In this document: positions 27,189 through 36,189 of the stretch, in pieces
Position numbering within the stretch: the stretch's first letter is position 1
Layout: the number at the start of each line of letters is the position of its first letter
Notes under the pieces: model-generated
What the model was told of the DNA's origin: nothing
Databases searched by the model: none
Seen by the model: the letters and a program-made list of their open reading frames with translations, nothing else
NCBI GenBank assembly: GCA_964369685.1
Contig: CAYJFB010000002.1
Span: 62,001-126,000, forward strand
Origin: Avidesulfovibrio sp964369685
Lineage (GTDB): Bacteria > Desulfobacterota > Desulfovibrionia > Desulfovibrionales > Desulfovibrionaceae
Direction: 5' to 3'
Length of the DNA stretch: 64,000 bases
Made by a program: the position numbers and the translations under genes

Positions 27189-28742
27189 ATGCAAACGATT
27201 CTTGATTCATCAATACCACACGCGTGGAAAACTTCGGCTGTTATTGCCGTTCTTTTTGAAGATGACACAAACACTGTCACACAGCTTTCGGCAGAATTGC
27301 TGACAGCCGCACCATGGTTAAAAGACGCTTTGGCCTTACATGATTTTCACGCAAAAAAAGATGAACTTGTTGTTTTGTATGCACCGACGACACACGCCAT
27401 AACTCGTGTCATCCTGTGCGGTTTGGGCAAAGCGCAAAAAGTCAATAAAGATCTTGCCACACAATTGGCTGCCGTGCGTAATGCCTTTGCCGCGGCAGCA
27501 CGCCATTGTCGTGCGCTTCGTCTTGATGATATGGCAATCAGTTTTCCGGATTTGTGCAAAACCTTTGCAAACAAGAATGCCGAAGCGTTGGTGAGAGAAG
27601 CCGTATGCGGTGCATTATTGGGTCTACATCGACAAACGGCACACAAAAGCGCCAAAAAGAAAGAAGCACTGGATCCCAATCCGAATAAAATCGTGCTTCT
27701 CGGTGCGTCCGAAGCGTTACAACATGCCCTTATTCGTGCAGAAAGCGAAGCAGGGGCTATCTGTTTGGCTCGTGATTTGGTCAACACGCCGCCTAATGTG
27801 CTTACGCCTACAGCGTTGGCAGAGCAGGCTTTGGCCTTAGCGTCAGCCCATGCCGAAAGCGGACTGCATTGTGAGGTGCTTGAACGCGATGCTCTGGAGC
27901 GCGAAAAAATGGGTGCATTTTTGGCTGTAGCGGCAGGTTCTGCCACAGAACCGCGGCTTGTAGTGCTTGAATACGCACACCCGGAATGCCAAAAAGAACA
28001 ACCCTTGTTGGTTGTGGGAAAGGGATTGACCTTTGACAGCGGCGGTATCAGCCTCAAACCTTCTCTGGGCATGGAGGCCATGAAAGGCGACATGGGAGGC
28101 GCGGCTGCGGTTTTGGGTTTGTTCGCGGCTTTGGGGCAATTACGCCCTTATTGTCGGGTTGTCGGGCTTATGGCTTGTGCTGAGAACATGCCCGGTTCAG
28201 CCGCAACGCGTCCCGGTGATGTGGTAACATCTTTTTCCGGAAAAACCATTGAAATCATCAATACCGATGCAGAAGGACGTTTGGTTTTGTGCGACACGTT
28301 GAGTTATGCACAACACCGTTGGCAACCAAAATTGTTATTGGATATTGCCACGTTGACGGGTGCGTGTGTGGTTGCGTTGGGCAAGGATGTTGCGGGGGTG
28401 TTTAGCCGTGACGAAGCTTTGAGCCGACGCGTGTGCGAAGAAGGGACGATACTTGGTGAGACGGCGTGGCCTTTACCTCTTTGGGATATGTATTTTGAGG
28501 CATTAAAAAGCAATACGGCAGATTTTGCCAATGTTGGTGGTCGTGAGGGCGGTTCGTGCTCTGCCGCTGCTTTTTTGGCACAATTCGTTGATGAAAAAAC
28601 CCCTTGGGTACATATTGATATTGCAGGGCCTGCATTAAAAAGCAAAGGCAATGCGTTACATGAAGCAGGCGGAACAGGTTTTGGCGTGCGCACGCTGTTG
28701 GCTTTGGCTTTGGCTGAAGCGCAGGAAAGACAGGACAGATAA
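27189..28742 (+). CDS. pepA: Cytosol (leucyl) aminopeptidase
   Basis: The 517-residue M17 peptidase has the active-site blocks VGKGLTFDSGGISLKP, the metal-binding NTDAEGRLVLCDTLSYA and ATLTGACVVALG. It removes N-terminal residues from peptides in the cytoplasm. ATG 27189 is chosen because AAGGAG is ten bases upstream; the ATG at 27180 would be only one base from it. It is followed by gmhB after two bases, so the two form an operon. Confidence 0.95.
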   Translation: MQTILDSSIPHAWKTSAVIAVLFEDDTNTVTQLSAELLTAAPWLKDALALHDFHAKKDELVVLYAPTTHAITRVILCGLGKAQKVNKDLATQLAAVRNAFAAAARHCRALRLDDMAISFPDLCKTFANKNAEALVREAVCGALLGLHRQTAHKSAKKKEALDPNPNKIVLLGASEALQHALIRAESEAGAICLARDLVNTPPNVLTPTALAEQALALASAHAESGLHCEVLERDALEREKMGAFLAVAAGSATEPRLVVLEYAHPECQKEQPLLVVGKGLTFDSGGISLKPSLGMEAMKGDMGGAAAVLGLFAALGQLRPYCRVVGLMACAENMPGSAATRPGDVVTSFSGKTIEIINTDAEGRLVLCDTLSYAQHRWQPKLLLDIATLTGACVVALGKDVAGVFSRDEALSRRVCEEGTILGETAWPLPLWDMYFEALKSNTADFANVGGREGGSCSAAAFLAQFVDEKTPWVHIDIAGPALKSKGNALHEAGGTGFGVRTLLALALAEAQERQDR

Positions 28743-28744
28743 TC

Positions 28745-29347
28745 ATGGTATTGACGCAAGAACACGATAAAGACAAGGTCACGCATCCCAAACCCGCTGT
28801 TTTTTTGGATCGTGACGGCACATTAAATGAAGAAAAGGATTATCTTTTTCGTCGAGAAGACTGGGCATGGTTACCACACGCCGAAGACAGTTTGCGTTCT
28901 TTAAAAGCCGCAGGCTATCTTTTAATTGTGGTCAGCAACCAATCAGGGATTGCGCGCGGTTATTACACGGAACAGGACGTGCACGAGTTACATGATTGGG
29001 TAAATACAACATTACTGGATGAAACAAATCGTATCGACGCGTATTATTTTTGCCCACATCATCCTGATTTTTCAGGAAAATGTGACTGCCGTAAACCTCA
29101 GGCGGGTTTGTTGTTGCGTGCGGCTGAGGCATTGCATATCGATTTATCTCATTCATGGATATTGGGAGATAAGTGTTCGGATATTGAAGCGGGCTTGGCA
29201 GTTGGGTGCCGAGCGGTGCTGTTACGCACAGGCTATGGAGAAAAGGAACGTGCAACACTGCCTGTAGGCATTCCCTGCGCCGCTCATCTACAAGAAGCAA
29301 CAGACATCATTGTAGGCGCCGTTTCTCAAACAAACACTCACAAATAA
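28745..29347 (+). CDS. gmhB: D,D-heptose 1,7-bisphosphate phosphatase
   Basis: The 200-residue HAD protein has AVFLDRDGTLNEEKDYL, VVSNQSGIARGYY, the zinc-binding loop YFCPHHPDF...CDCRKP and LGDKCSDIEAG. This is the GmhB type, which makes the heptose-1-phosphate precursor of lipopolysaccharide inner core. It follows pepA closely. Confidence 0.93.
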   Translation: MVLTQEHDKDKVTHPKPAVFLDRDGTLNEEKDYLFRREDWAWLPHAEDSLRSLKAAGYLLIVVSNQSGIARGYYTEQDVHELHDWVNTTLLDETNRIDAYYFCPHHPDFSGKCDCRKPQAGLLLRAAEALHIDLSHSWILGDKCSDIEAGLAVGCRAVLLRTGYGEKERATLPVGIPCAAHLQEATDIIVGAVSQTNTHK

Positions 29348-29443
29348 GACAACACGATCGCAATAGAACATTGACTGTTCCCAACCGTACAAAGTGAGTG
29401 TTGCTTTATTTTTAAGTAACAAACGCTCAAAACGACATAAACA

Positions 29444-29543
29444 CTGCGGCGCAAGCACAGTGCAAAGCACCGGAATGCGCCGCAGAATAAAAACGCCCTC
29501 ATGTAAATTTGGGGGAAGCCCCACCTCGCAGGCCTCTTCCCCC
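29444..29543 (+). repeat. Two-hairpin dispersed element, copy C
   Basis: CTGCGGCGCA (29444-29453) pairs perfectly with TGCGCCGCAG (29476-29485); then GGGGGAAG (29511-29518) pairs with CTTCCCCC. It lies between the convergent gmhB and chemoreceptor genes. Confidence 0.65.
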
Positions 29544-29558
29544 CAGAAACTCACTTTT

Positions 29559-31652
29559 CTAACTATTTTTTAAATTGTCTACGAGTGTTGCCAATTGACG
29601 AGATTGCTCGGTCAACAATCCTACAGCCTTTGAGGCGTCATTCATCGCATTCACCGTATCGCCGGCAATAGTGGATACCGTAGCAATAGAGCGAGCGATT
29701 TCATCAGAGGTTGCCGATTGTTCTTCGCTGGCAGTTGCAATCGTCATAATACCGTCTGCACTTTCTTCTGCCATTTTCAAAATCACTTGCAGCGCTTCAC
29801 CGCCGCCGACAGCGAGTTCTGTTGCTTCTTCGATGCGTGCTACGGCCGTGTCCACTTGTTGGACATTGACTTCTGTACTTTGTTGAATGGCATTGATGGC
29901 ATTGGCCACATCAGTGGTTGAAGCGATAGTTTTTTCTGCCAATTTACGCACTTCGTCGGCAACAACCGCAAAGCCTCGTCCGGCTTCACCGGCTCTGGCG
30001 GCTTCAATAGCGGCGTTTAACGCAAGCAAGTTTGTTTGGTCGGCGATATCGGAAATGACACCCATAACAGCATTGATCGATTGGGCATGGCTTGCAAGAT
30101 CGTTCATGTTGTTACGAAGTTTGAGAGATTCATTTTTGACTTGTGTCATGGCTGTTTGGCATTTGCGAGTGACTTCAGCGCCTTCAAGTGCTTTTTCTTT
30201 TGTATTGTCGGCGATTTTTGCACTGACACCTGAATTTCTGGCAATTTCAAGCACACTGCCGTTCATTTCTTCCATGGCTGTTGCGGTTTCTTCCATTCGA
30301 GCCGATTGTTCTTCGGCACCAACGGTTGAACTTTCGATTTGCGCGGAAAGCTCTGCGGAAGCCGAGGTGATATTATTCACGATGCCTTCAAGTTTTTGTA
30401 CGGCAACGAGAATGCTTTGTCTTTTTTCTTCGGCTTCATGAGCAGATTTTTCTGCATCTTGTGAGGCCAAGGCGGCTTTATCGGCGGCGACTTGCGCTTC
30501 TTTACTCTTTTCTTCTGAAGCAAAAACCATTTGAGCCAAGTTTTTGATCATGGTGTCGAGCGCTCGAGCCAATGTAGAAAGTTCGTCTTCACGTTTCACG
30601 GCATCGGCGAGTTGTGCTTCTTGTTGCCTTGTTAAGGTAAGATTTCCTTCTGCAACATAACTTGCAATTGAGGCACTCTGAGAAACGGCAAGAACCACTT
30701 TTTTCACTACAAAGAAAATGACAAGTCCCACAACCACGAAAATAACAACACCGACTAACGTCAGGATCAATGTTATTTCATTGGAGGTGATATAAAAATC
30801 GCTTTCATCGGTTTCAATACCGATAAACCATTTTGTTGTTGGTAACTCGGCAAAATGTGTGACCTTATTGATGCCTTCCCATTCATATGTCGTAATACCC
30901 GTGCGTTCTGCCATAATGGTACGCACATATTCATAGATGGTATTGTCTTTCCCCACAAGTTCGGGAAAGGCTCTTTCCATGAGCATCACGCCTTTATCGT
31001 CCAACAAAAAGAGATTTGAACTGGGCATTAATTTTACATCATTGATGGTTACCCTGGCTAAGGTCTCCACGTCGATAAGAATTAATAACACCCCGTCAAC
31101 ACCGGCGTCCGAGACATCATCGGTAATACCTGAAGCCACCATAACACTAATTTTACCTGTTTGTTGAGAACGGCGGGTCTCTATGGTATTTTTTCCCGCC
31201 AATGCGGACTGTATGCTGGCATAGCTGCTTAAATCCAAAGCCATGCTGGATGGTTCAGCACTGGCAATAACAATACCGTCTTTTGCGGTAATGACGGCAG
31301 CAGAAATATTAGGAAATTTTTCTACAATACTTTCCAAAAAGTCATTGTCTTCGGCTTGAAGTTTTTTAAACTCAGGAGATGATTCTTTTGCATTACCCAA
31401 TTCGTTTGCCAGTCGTGTTATTTCTTCAATATTGGTGACACTGCTACCCATCTGGCCGAGCGAAACGGCGGTATTCACAATATTATCGATTTCAGAGGCT
31501 TGTTTTTTGGCAAATTCCAGCAACTGAATATCTGTCACGTCATAGATGCCGTCTGAAGAAAGGCCGGATGCAATAAAGGTGAGTGCCGTTGTTCCAATGA
31601 CAATAGGAAATAGTGTAGATATGAGGATTTTACCAAGCAATTTTAGGCGCAT
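29559..31652 (-). CDS. Methyl-accepting chemotaxis protein with periplasmic Cache sensor
   Basis: The 697-residue protein has a membrane helix (about 7-27), a double-Cache-like periplasmic domain (about 35-280; ISAAVITAKDGIVIAS, TKWFIGIETDE), a second helix (about 288-318), a HAMP-like linker and a long coiled-coil signalling domain. The CheA/CheW hairpin is marked by SDIADQTNLLALNAAIEAAR and GRGFAVVADEVRKLAEKT. The ligand is unknown. AAGGAG precedes the ATG at 31652. It ends in TAG. No che genes are adjacent. Confidence 0.9.
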   Translation of the reverse strand: MRLKLLGKILISTLFPIVIGTTALTFIASGLSSDGIYDVTDIQLLEFAKKQASEIDNIVNTAVSLGQMGSSVTNIEEITRLANELGNAKESSPEFKKLQAEDNDFLESIVEKFPNISAAVITAKDGIVIASAEPSSMALDLSSYASIQSALAGKNTIETRRSQQTGKISVMVASGITDDVSDAGVDGVLLILIDVETLARVTINDVKLMPSSNLFLLDDKGVMLMERAFPELVGKDNTIYEYVRTIMAERTGITTYEWEGINKVTHFAELPTTKWFIGIETDESDFYITSNEITLILTLVGVVIFVVVGLVIFFVVKKVVLAVSQSASIASYVAEGNLTLTRQQEAQLADAVKREDELSTLARALDTMIKNLAQMVFASEEKSKEAQVAADKAALASQDAEKSAHEAEEKRQSILVAVQKLEGIVNNITSASAELSAQIESSTVGAEEQSARMEETATAMEEMNGSVLEIARNSGVSAKIADNTKEKALEGAEVTRKCQTAMTQVKNESLKLRNNMNDLASHAQSINAVMGVISDIADQTNLLALNAAIEAARAGEAGRGFAVVADEVRKLAEKTIASTTDVANAINAIQQSTEVNVQQVDTAVARIEEATELAVGGGEALQVILKMAEESADGIMTIATASEEQSATSDEIARSIATVSTIAGDTVNAMNDASKAVGLLTEQSRQLATLVDNLKNS

Positions 31653-32140
31653 AAAAACTCCTTTTCGGCTGTTGCCTATGTACAATAATGTAAAACACGC
31701 TATTGTTGAATTTTTACATAAAGATTCTAATAAAACAAGTATGCATATTATAAAAAAATAAAAAATTCACAGTATTTCTACTGTATTTATTTTGTACTAT
31801 CTTTCACTCTACATCAAAAACGCAATGTCATATATGAGATAAACATATTTTTTGCATTGAAACATTTTCTAGTATGCTTTTACAAAAAAAATGTATTTTT
31901 TTATAAAAAAAATATTTATATTTAAACATGTTATAGTATAAAAAAAGTTTTTTTTGAAAAAAAAGCCTTTTTACCCCTTCACAGATGCCGACAGTGTTCT
32001 TATTTTATGCCTCGTTCCAAATGGACAAAAAGCGTGAAGCCATTCTTAAGCCTTTTGTTTGAAGCAATGGTTTTGTTTTTTGTCACGCTAAAGGTCTGTT
32101 TTTATTTTGTACTATACCATTTTTTGGAGGATGAATTGTC
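31653..32140. other. AT-rich spacer upstream of groES and the chemoreceptor
   Basis: It must hold two divergent promoters. Long A/T runs occur at 31880-31970. No CIRCE element (TTAGCACTC-N9-GAGTGCTAA) is present and I see no clear sigma-32 box. No gene. Confidence 0.5.
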
Positions 32141-32428
32141 ATGAGTCTTAAACCGTTGAATGATCGCGTGCTGGTCAAGCGTCTTGAGTCTGAAGAAAAG
32201 ACTGCCGGCGGCCTGTATATTCCCGACAGTGCCAAAGAAAAGCCCTCACGCGGTGAAGTTGTTGCCGCAGGCGACGGCAAGCGCGCCGACGACGGCAAAC
32301 TGATTCCCATGGCTGTCAAAGCTGGTGATATCGTGCTGTTCAACAAATACGCCGGAACTGAAGTCAAGCTCGACGGTGTTGAACACCTCGTCATGCGTGA
32401 AGACGATATTCTTGCCATCATTGAATAG
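32141..32428 (+). CDS. groES: Co-chaperonin GroES
   Basis: The 95-residue protein starts MSLKPLNDRVLVKRL and contains the mobile loop TAGGLYIPDSAKEKP and AGTEVKLDGVEHLVMRE. It forms the heptameric lid of GroEL. GGAGG precedes the ATG. It ends in TAG; read-through would stop four codons later. It is the first gene of the groESL operon. Confidence 0.98.
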   Translation: MSLKPLNDRVLVKRLESEEKTAGGLYIPDSAKEKPSRGEVVAAGDGKRADDGKLIPMAVKAGDIVLFNKYAGTEVKLDGVEHLVMREDDILAIIE

Positions 32429-32554
32429 TTTTCAATTCACTGAGATTGATGGTTTTTCACCAAGTGACTTTTTTTAGTGCATATTGAAAAGCAATATTCT
32501 TTTTTGCATACAAGAAAGCACATTTCAAAAAAATAAAACAATTGAAAAAAGAAA

Positions 32555-32584
32555 GCCAGCAAGACCGCTCGGTCTGTTGCTGGC
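32555..32584 (+). promoter_or_regulatory. Hairpin between groES and groEL
   Basis: GCCAGCAAGACC (32555-32566) pairs with GGTCTGTTGCTGGC (32571-32584) apart from a two-base bulge, just before the groEL ribosome site (GAAGGA). It may be an mRNA processing or stability structure in the 171-base groES-groEL gap. Confidence 0.55.
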
Positions 32585-32599
32585 AGAAGGATATACATT

Positions 32600-34243
32600 A
32601 TGGCTGCTAAAGAAATTTTGTTTGATAGCCAAGCCCGCGAAAAACTGTCTCGCGGTGTGGACAAACTCGCCAACGCCGTGAAAGTGACCTTGGGCCCCAA
32701 AGGTCGTAACGTTGTGATCGAAAAATCTTTCGGCGCACCCGTGATCACCAAAGACGGTGTGACTGTGGCCAAAGAAATTGAACTTGAAGATAAATTTGAA
32801 AACATGGGCGCTCAAATGGTTAAAGAAGTGGCCTCCAAAACCAGCGATGAAGCCGGTGACGGAACCACAACAGCAACCGTTCTTGCTCAAGCCATTTATC
32901 GCGAAGGCGTGAAACTCGTGGCAGCAGGCCGTAACCCCATGGCTATTAAACGCGGTATTGACAAAGCCGTTGACGCCATTGTTGCCGAACTCGACAGCAT
33001 TGCCAAACCCACCCGTGATCAAAAAGAAATTGCTCAAGTCGGCACCATCTCTGCCAACTCCGACGCCACCATCGGTAATATCATTGCCGAAGCCATGGCT
33101 AAAGTGGGCAAAGAAGGCGTGATCACCGTTGAAGAAGCCAAAGGCTTTGACACCACACTTGACGTTGTTGAAGGCATGCGTTTTGACCGCGGCTACCTTT
33201 CTCCTTACTTTGCCACCAATGCTGAAAAAATGCTTTGTGAACTGGAAAATCCTTTCATTCTCTGCAATGAAAAGAAAATTTCCAGCATGAAAGACATGCT
33301 CCCCGTTCTTGAACAAGTTGCCAAAGTCAACCGTCCTTTATTGATTATCGCCGAAGAAATTGAAGGCGAAGCCTTGGCTACCTTGGTAGTGAACAAACTC
33401 CGCGGTACCTTGCAAGTGTGCGCCGTCAAAGCTCCCGGCTTTGGCGAACGCCGTAAAGCCATGCTTGAAGACATCGCCGTTTTGACCGGCGGTGAAGCGA
33501 TTTTTGAAGATCGCGGCATGAAACTTGAAAATATCTCCTTGGATTCTTTGGGAACCGCCAAACGCGTGACCATCGATAAAGAAAATACCACCATCGTTGA
33601 CGGTGCAGGCCAAGTTGAAGAGATCAAAGCTCGCGTGAAACAAATTCGTGCGCAAGTTGAAGAAACCTCTTCTGATTACGACCGCGAAAAACTGCAAGAA
33701 CGTCTGGCCAAATTGGCCGGCGGTGTTGCCGTTATTCATGTCGGTGCCGCAACAGAAACCGAAATGAAAGAAAAGAAAGACCGCGTTGAAGACGCTCTGA
33801 ACGCAACCAAAGCTGCTGTTGAAGAAGGGATCGTTCCCGGCGGCGGTACGGCTCTGGTTCGCGCCATCAAAGCACTTGATGACATCAAACCCGCCGATGA
33901 TGACGAACTCGCCGGCTTGAACATCATCCGTCGTTCTATTGAAGAACCCCTGCGTCAGATCGCTTCCAATGCAGGTATTGAAGGTTCCATTGTTGTCGCT
34001 AAAGTGCGCACCGAAACAAAAGAAGGCTTTGGCTTCAACGCTGCAAGCGGTGAATACGAAGACCTGATTAAAGCCGGTGTTATCGATCCCAAGAAAGTGA
34101 CCCGTGTGGCTCTGCAAAAAGCTGCTTCTGTCGCTTCCTTACTGTTGACCACCGAATGCGCCATTGCTGAAAAACCTGAACCCAAAAAAGATATGCCCAT
34201 GCCCGGTGGTATGGGTGATATGGGTATGGGCGGCATGTACTAA
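32600..34243 (+). CDS. groEL: Chaperonin GroEL
   Basis: The 547-residue protein is full length: ATP-binding GDGTTTATVLAQ, AAVEEGIVPGGGTALVRA, and the C-terminal GGM-rich tail (MPGGMGDMGMGGM). It folds proteins as a double heptameric ring with GroES. Codon choice is strongly biased (CTC, CGC, GCC), as in highly expressed genes. Confidence 0.98.
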   Translation: MAAKEILFDSQAREKLSRGVDKLANAVKVTLGPKGRNVVIEKSFGAPVITKDGVTVAKEIELEDKFENMGAQMVKEVASKTSDEAGDGTTTATVLAQAIYREGVKLVAAGRNPMAIKRGIDKAVDAIVAELDSIAKPTRDQKEIAQVGTISANSDATIGNIIAEAMAKVGKEGVITVEEAKGFDTTLDVVEGMRFDRGYLSPYFATNAEKMLCELENPFILCNEKKISSMKDMLPVLEQVAKVNRPLLIIAEEIEGEALATLVVNKLRGTLQVCAVKAPGFGERRKAMLEDIAVLTGGEAIFEDRGMKLENISLDSLGTAKRVTIDKENTTIVDGAGQVEEIKARVKQIRAQVEETSSDYDREKLQERLAKLAGGVAVIHVGAATETEMKEKKDRVEDALNATKAAVEEGIVPGGGTALVRAIKALDDIKPADDDELAGLNIIRRSIEEPLRQIASNAGIEGSIVVAKVRTETKEGFGFNAASGEYEDLIKAGVIDPKKVTRVALQKAASVASLLLTTECAIAEKPEPKKDMPMPGGMGDMGMGGMY

Positions 34244-34279
34244 GATTCTTCTTATTTGCTAAAATAATTGTTTATTTTA

Positions 34280-34311
34280 GGGCGTTATATCGAGAGGTAT
34301 AACGCCCTTTT
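34280..34311 (+). terminator. Intrinsic terminator of groESL
   Basis: GGGCGTTATA pairs perfectly with TATAACGCCC around an 8-base loop, followed by TTTTCTTT. It starts 36 bases after the groEL stop. Confidence 0.9.
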
Positions 34312-34794
34312 CTTTATCTATCAGCTTCTTATAACTTTAAAATACAAATTCATTCTGTTTGCACTGGTTTTAGAGAGTGTTCATCTGTACGACACATGTT
34401 CTCAACAGATCTAGAAATATGTGAATATGTATACAACTTCGCTTACCATGACATGTTCTTTGATAGGCTCTCTATCAAGAGAGTGAAAATAAAAATGCTC
34501 CTGTAAGACTTGCTTTTCTCTTACATGATTCATATATTATTTATTGATACATTTTTCTCTTTTTCTGCACAAATCATTTTCTATATGTAGCGGAAAAGAA
34601 GATAGATACGCAATACTAATGATTATAACAATAAATAACATTTCCCAACGTATTGAAATGAATTTATTTATCGAGTGTTTATATAGTTTGTTTTATAAAA
34701 CACAAACCAATAGACATACATTGAACATAAAAAGGCAACCCGGCCTACAATTTTTTATGAAAAATGATGGTTGTCGATTTATGGAGAAAGAAAT
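34312..34794. other. AT-rich spacer before the solute-binding protein gene
   Basis: A small CTCTC/GAGAG hairpin is near 34470. A frame at 34544-34798 has no ribosome site and no protein character. The promoter of the following two-gene unit is presumably here. Confidence 0.45.
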
Positions 34795-36174
34795 ATGAAA
34801 AGATATTTACCAATAATCTTATCTATATTCTTTATGTTCTTTGTTTTTTGTGTGTACAATACGACAAAAAGCGATGCGGCAAAACCAATAACTCATATAA
34901 CGACATCTGCAACAAAAAAAACACCCATACATCACTTCACAACAAAAAACTCTGAACCACCGACTACCGAGATTTGCTTGTGGACCTTCCCTGTAGGCGA
35001 TTTTGGGAAAAAAGAAATCGTTGAACAGTTTATATCGGCGTTCAACAGGATTCATCCGGAAATTCATGTCACCGTCGAAACACTCGACTATACTACCGGC
35101 GATACACGCATTGAAAAAGCCATTGAAGCAAGAATGGCACCGGATATTATTATGGAAGGGCCTGAACGGCTTCTTGCAAATTGGGGCGCACGTGGCTTGA
35201 TGATAGACCTTCGCGACATGTGGGATGAAAAAACAATCTTAAATATTTCAAAAGTTTCTCCAGAAATTGTCAAGGCTTGTCGAGCGCCTGACGGTGCGTT
35301 TTATGAATACCCCATGGTCATGACAACACACCTTATGGCAATCAACTACGAACTGTTTGAAAAAGCAGGAGCGCTTAAGTTTATAAACCAAGAAACACGC
35401 TCATGGACAACCAAAGACTTTGTGGCGGCCATGGAAGCGATTCGTGACAGTGGCCTTGTAGAAACGCCGGGAATTATTTATTCAGGCGGACAAGGCGGCG
35501 ATCAAGGCACAAGAGCTCTTGTCAGTAACCTTTATCACGCTTCCTTTACAAACAACGATCACTCTGCCTATACTATTAATAAGGAATCTGGCGTTAAGGG
35601 TTTAGAGCTCTTGATAAAAATGGTAAAAAACAACGCTCTGAGTCATCATGCAGATCTTGTGGCTTCAGATGAATTGCAGTTATTTGCTGCCGAAAAAACC
35701 GCAATAACACTTGCTTGGAATGCAACCAATGAATCATTATATGCAAATCAAGTGAATTTTACCCCTTTTGCGATGAACTTTCCTGCATATGACGGTATTG
35801 CCAAACTCCAGGGCGGTATTTGGGGGTTCGGTATCTTTAACAAAGGCGATATAAACAAAGTCAATGCAGCAAAAAAATTGATTCGATTCTTTGTGGACGA
35901 TCCCACACAAAGTCAAGCCAGCATTCTGGCAACACAATTTTTTCCCGTAAAACATTCTTCTAAAAATGTGTACGCAAACACTGAAAATGAAGCAAGAATG
36001 TCTGTTTATATTTCGTTTTTGAAAAACCTTGGCGATTATTATCAAAGAACGCCCGCTTGGCCTGAACAACGTATCGCTTGGTACACAATGCTGCAACAGA
36101 TCTTTAATGGAGCAAATGTTCAGGAAGCCACAAATAACTATGTAAAAAAATTAAATTCTCAAATACATCCATAA
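34795..36174 (+). CDS. Extracellular solute-binding protein, family 1
   Basis: The 459-residue protein has a signal sequence (about 1-28, charged start MKRY then a hydrophobic core), a low-complexity Thr/Lys linker to about 60, then a sugar-type binding-protein fold: ICLWTFPVGDFGKKEIVEQF, FNRIHPEIHVTVETL, APDIIMEGPERLLANWGARG and GGIWGFGIFNKG. GGAG is upstream of the ATG at 34795. No ABC permease or ATPase gene is nearby; instead a Cache-GGDEF-EAL gene follows after 15 bases. It may therefore act as a periplasmic sensor that delivers a ligand signal to that protein. Confidence 0.85.
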   Translation: MKRYLPIILSIFFMFFVFCVYNTTKSDAAKPITHITTSATKKTPIHHFTTKNSEPPTTEICLWTFPVGDFGKKEIVEQFISAFNRIHPEIHVTVETLDYTTGDTRIEKAIEARMAPDIIMEGPERLLANWGARGLMIDLRDMWDEKTILNISKVSPEIVKACRAPDGAFYEYPMVMTTHLMAINYELFEKAGALKFINQETRSWTTKDFVAAMEAIRDSGLVETPGIIYSGGQGGDQGTRALVSNLYHASFTNNDHSAYTINKESGVKGLELLIKMVKNNALSHHADLVASDELQLFAAEKTAITLAWNATNESLYANQVNFTPFAMNFPAYDGIAKLQGGIWGFGIFNKGDINKVNAAKKLIRFFVDDPTQSQASILATQFFPVKHSSKNVYANTENEARMSVYISFLKNLGDYYQRTPAWPEQRIAWYTMLQQIFNGANVQEATNNYVKKLNSQIHP

Positions 36175-36189
36175 TATAAAGGTTATATT

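Noticed and set aside
27347..28093. 248-residue Arg/Ser/Ala-rich minus-strand frame opposite pepA
   Set aside because: Shadow of the pepA coding frame, with composition typical of antisense reading.
31653..32140. CIRCE/HrcA operator for groESL
   Set aside because: The consensus inverted repeat is absent from the whole upstream spacer.
32525..34117. Long Phe/Gly-rich minus-strand frames opposite groEL
   Set aside because: They are mirror frames caused by the strong codon bias of groEL; no ribosome sites or family similarity.
34544..34798. 84-codon frame before the solute-binding protein
   Set aside because: No ribosome site, AT-driven composition, and it overlaps the real start.
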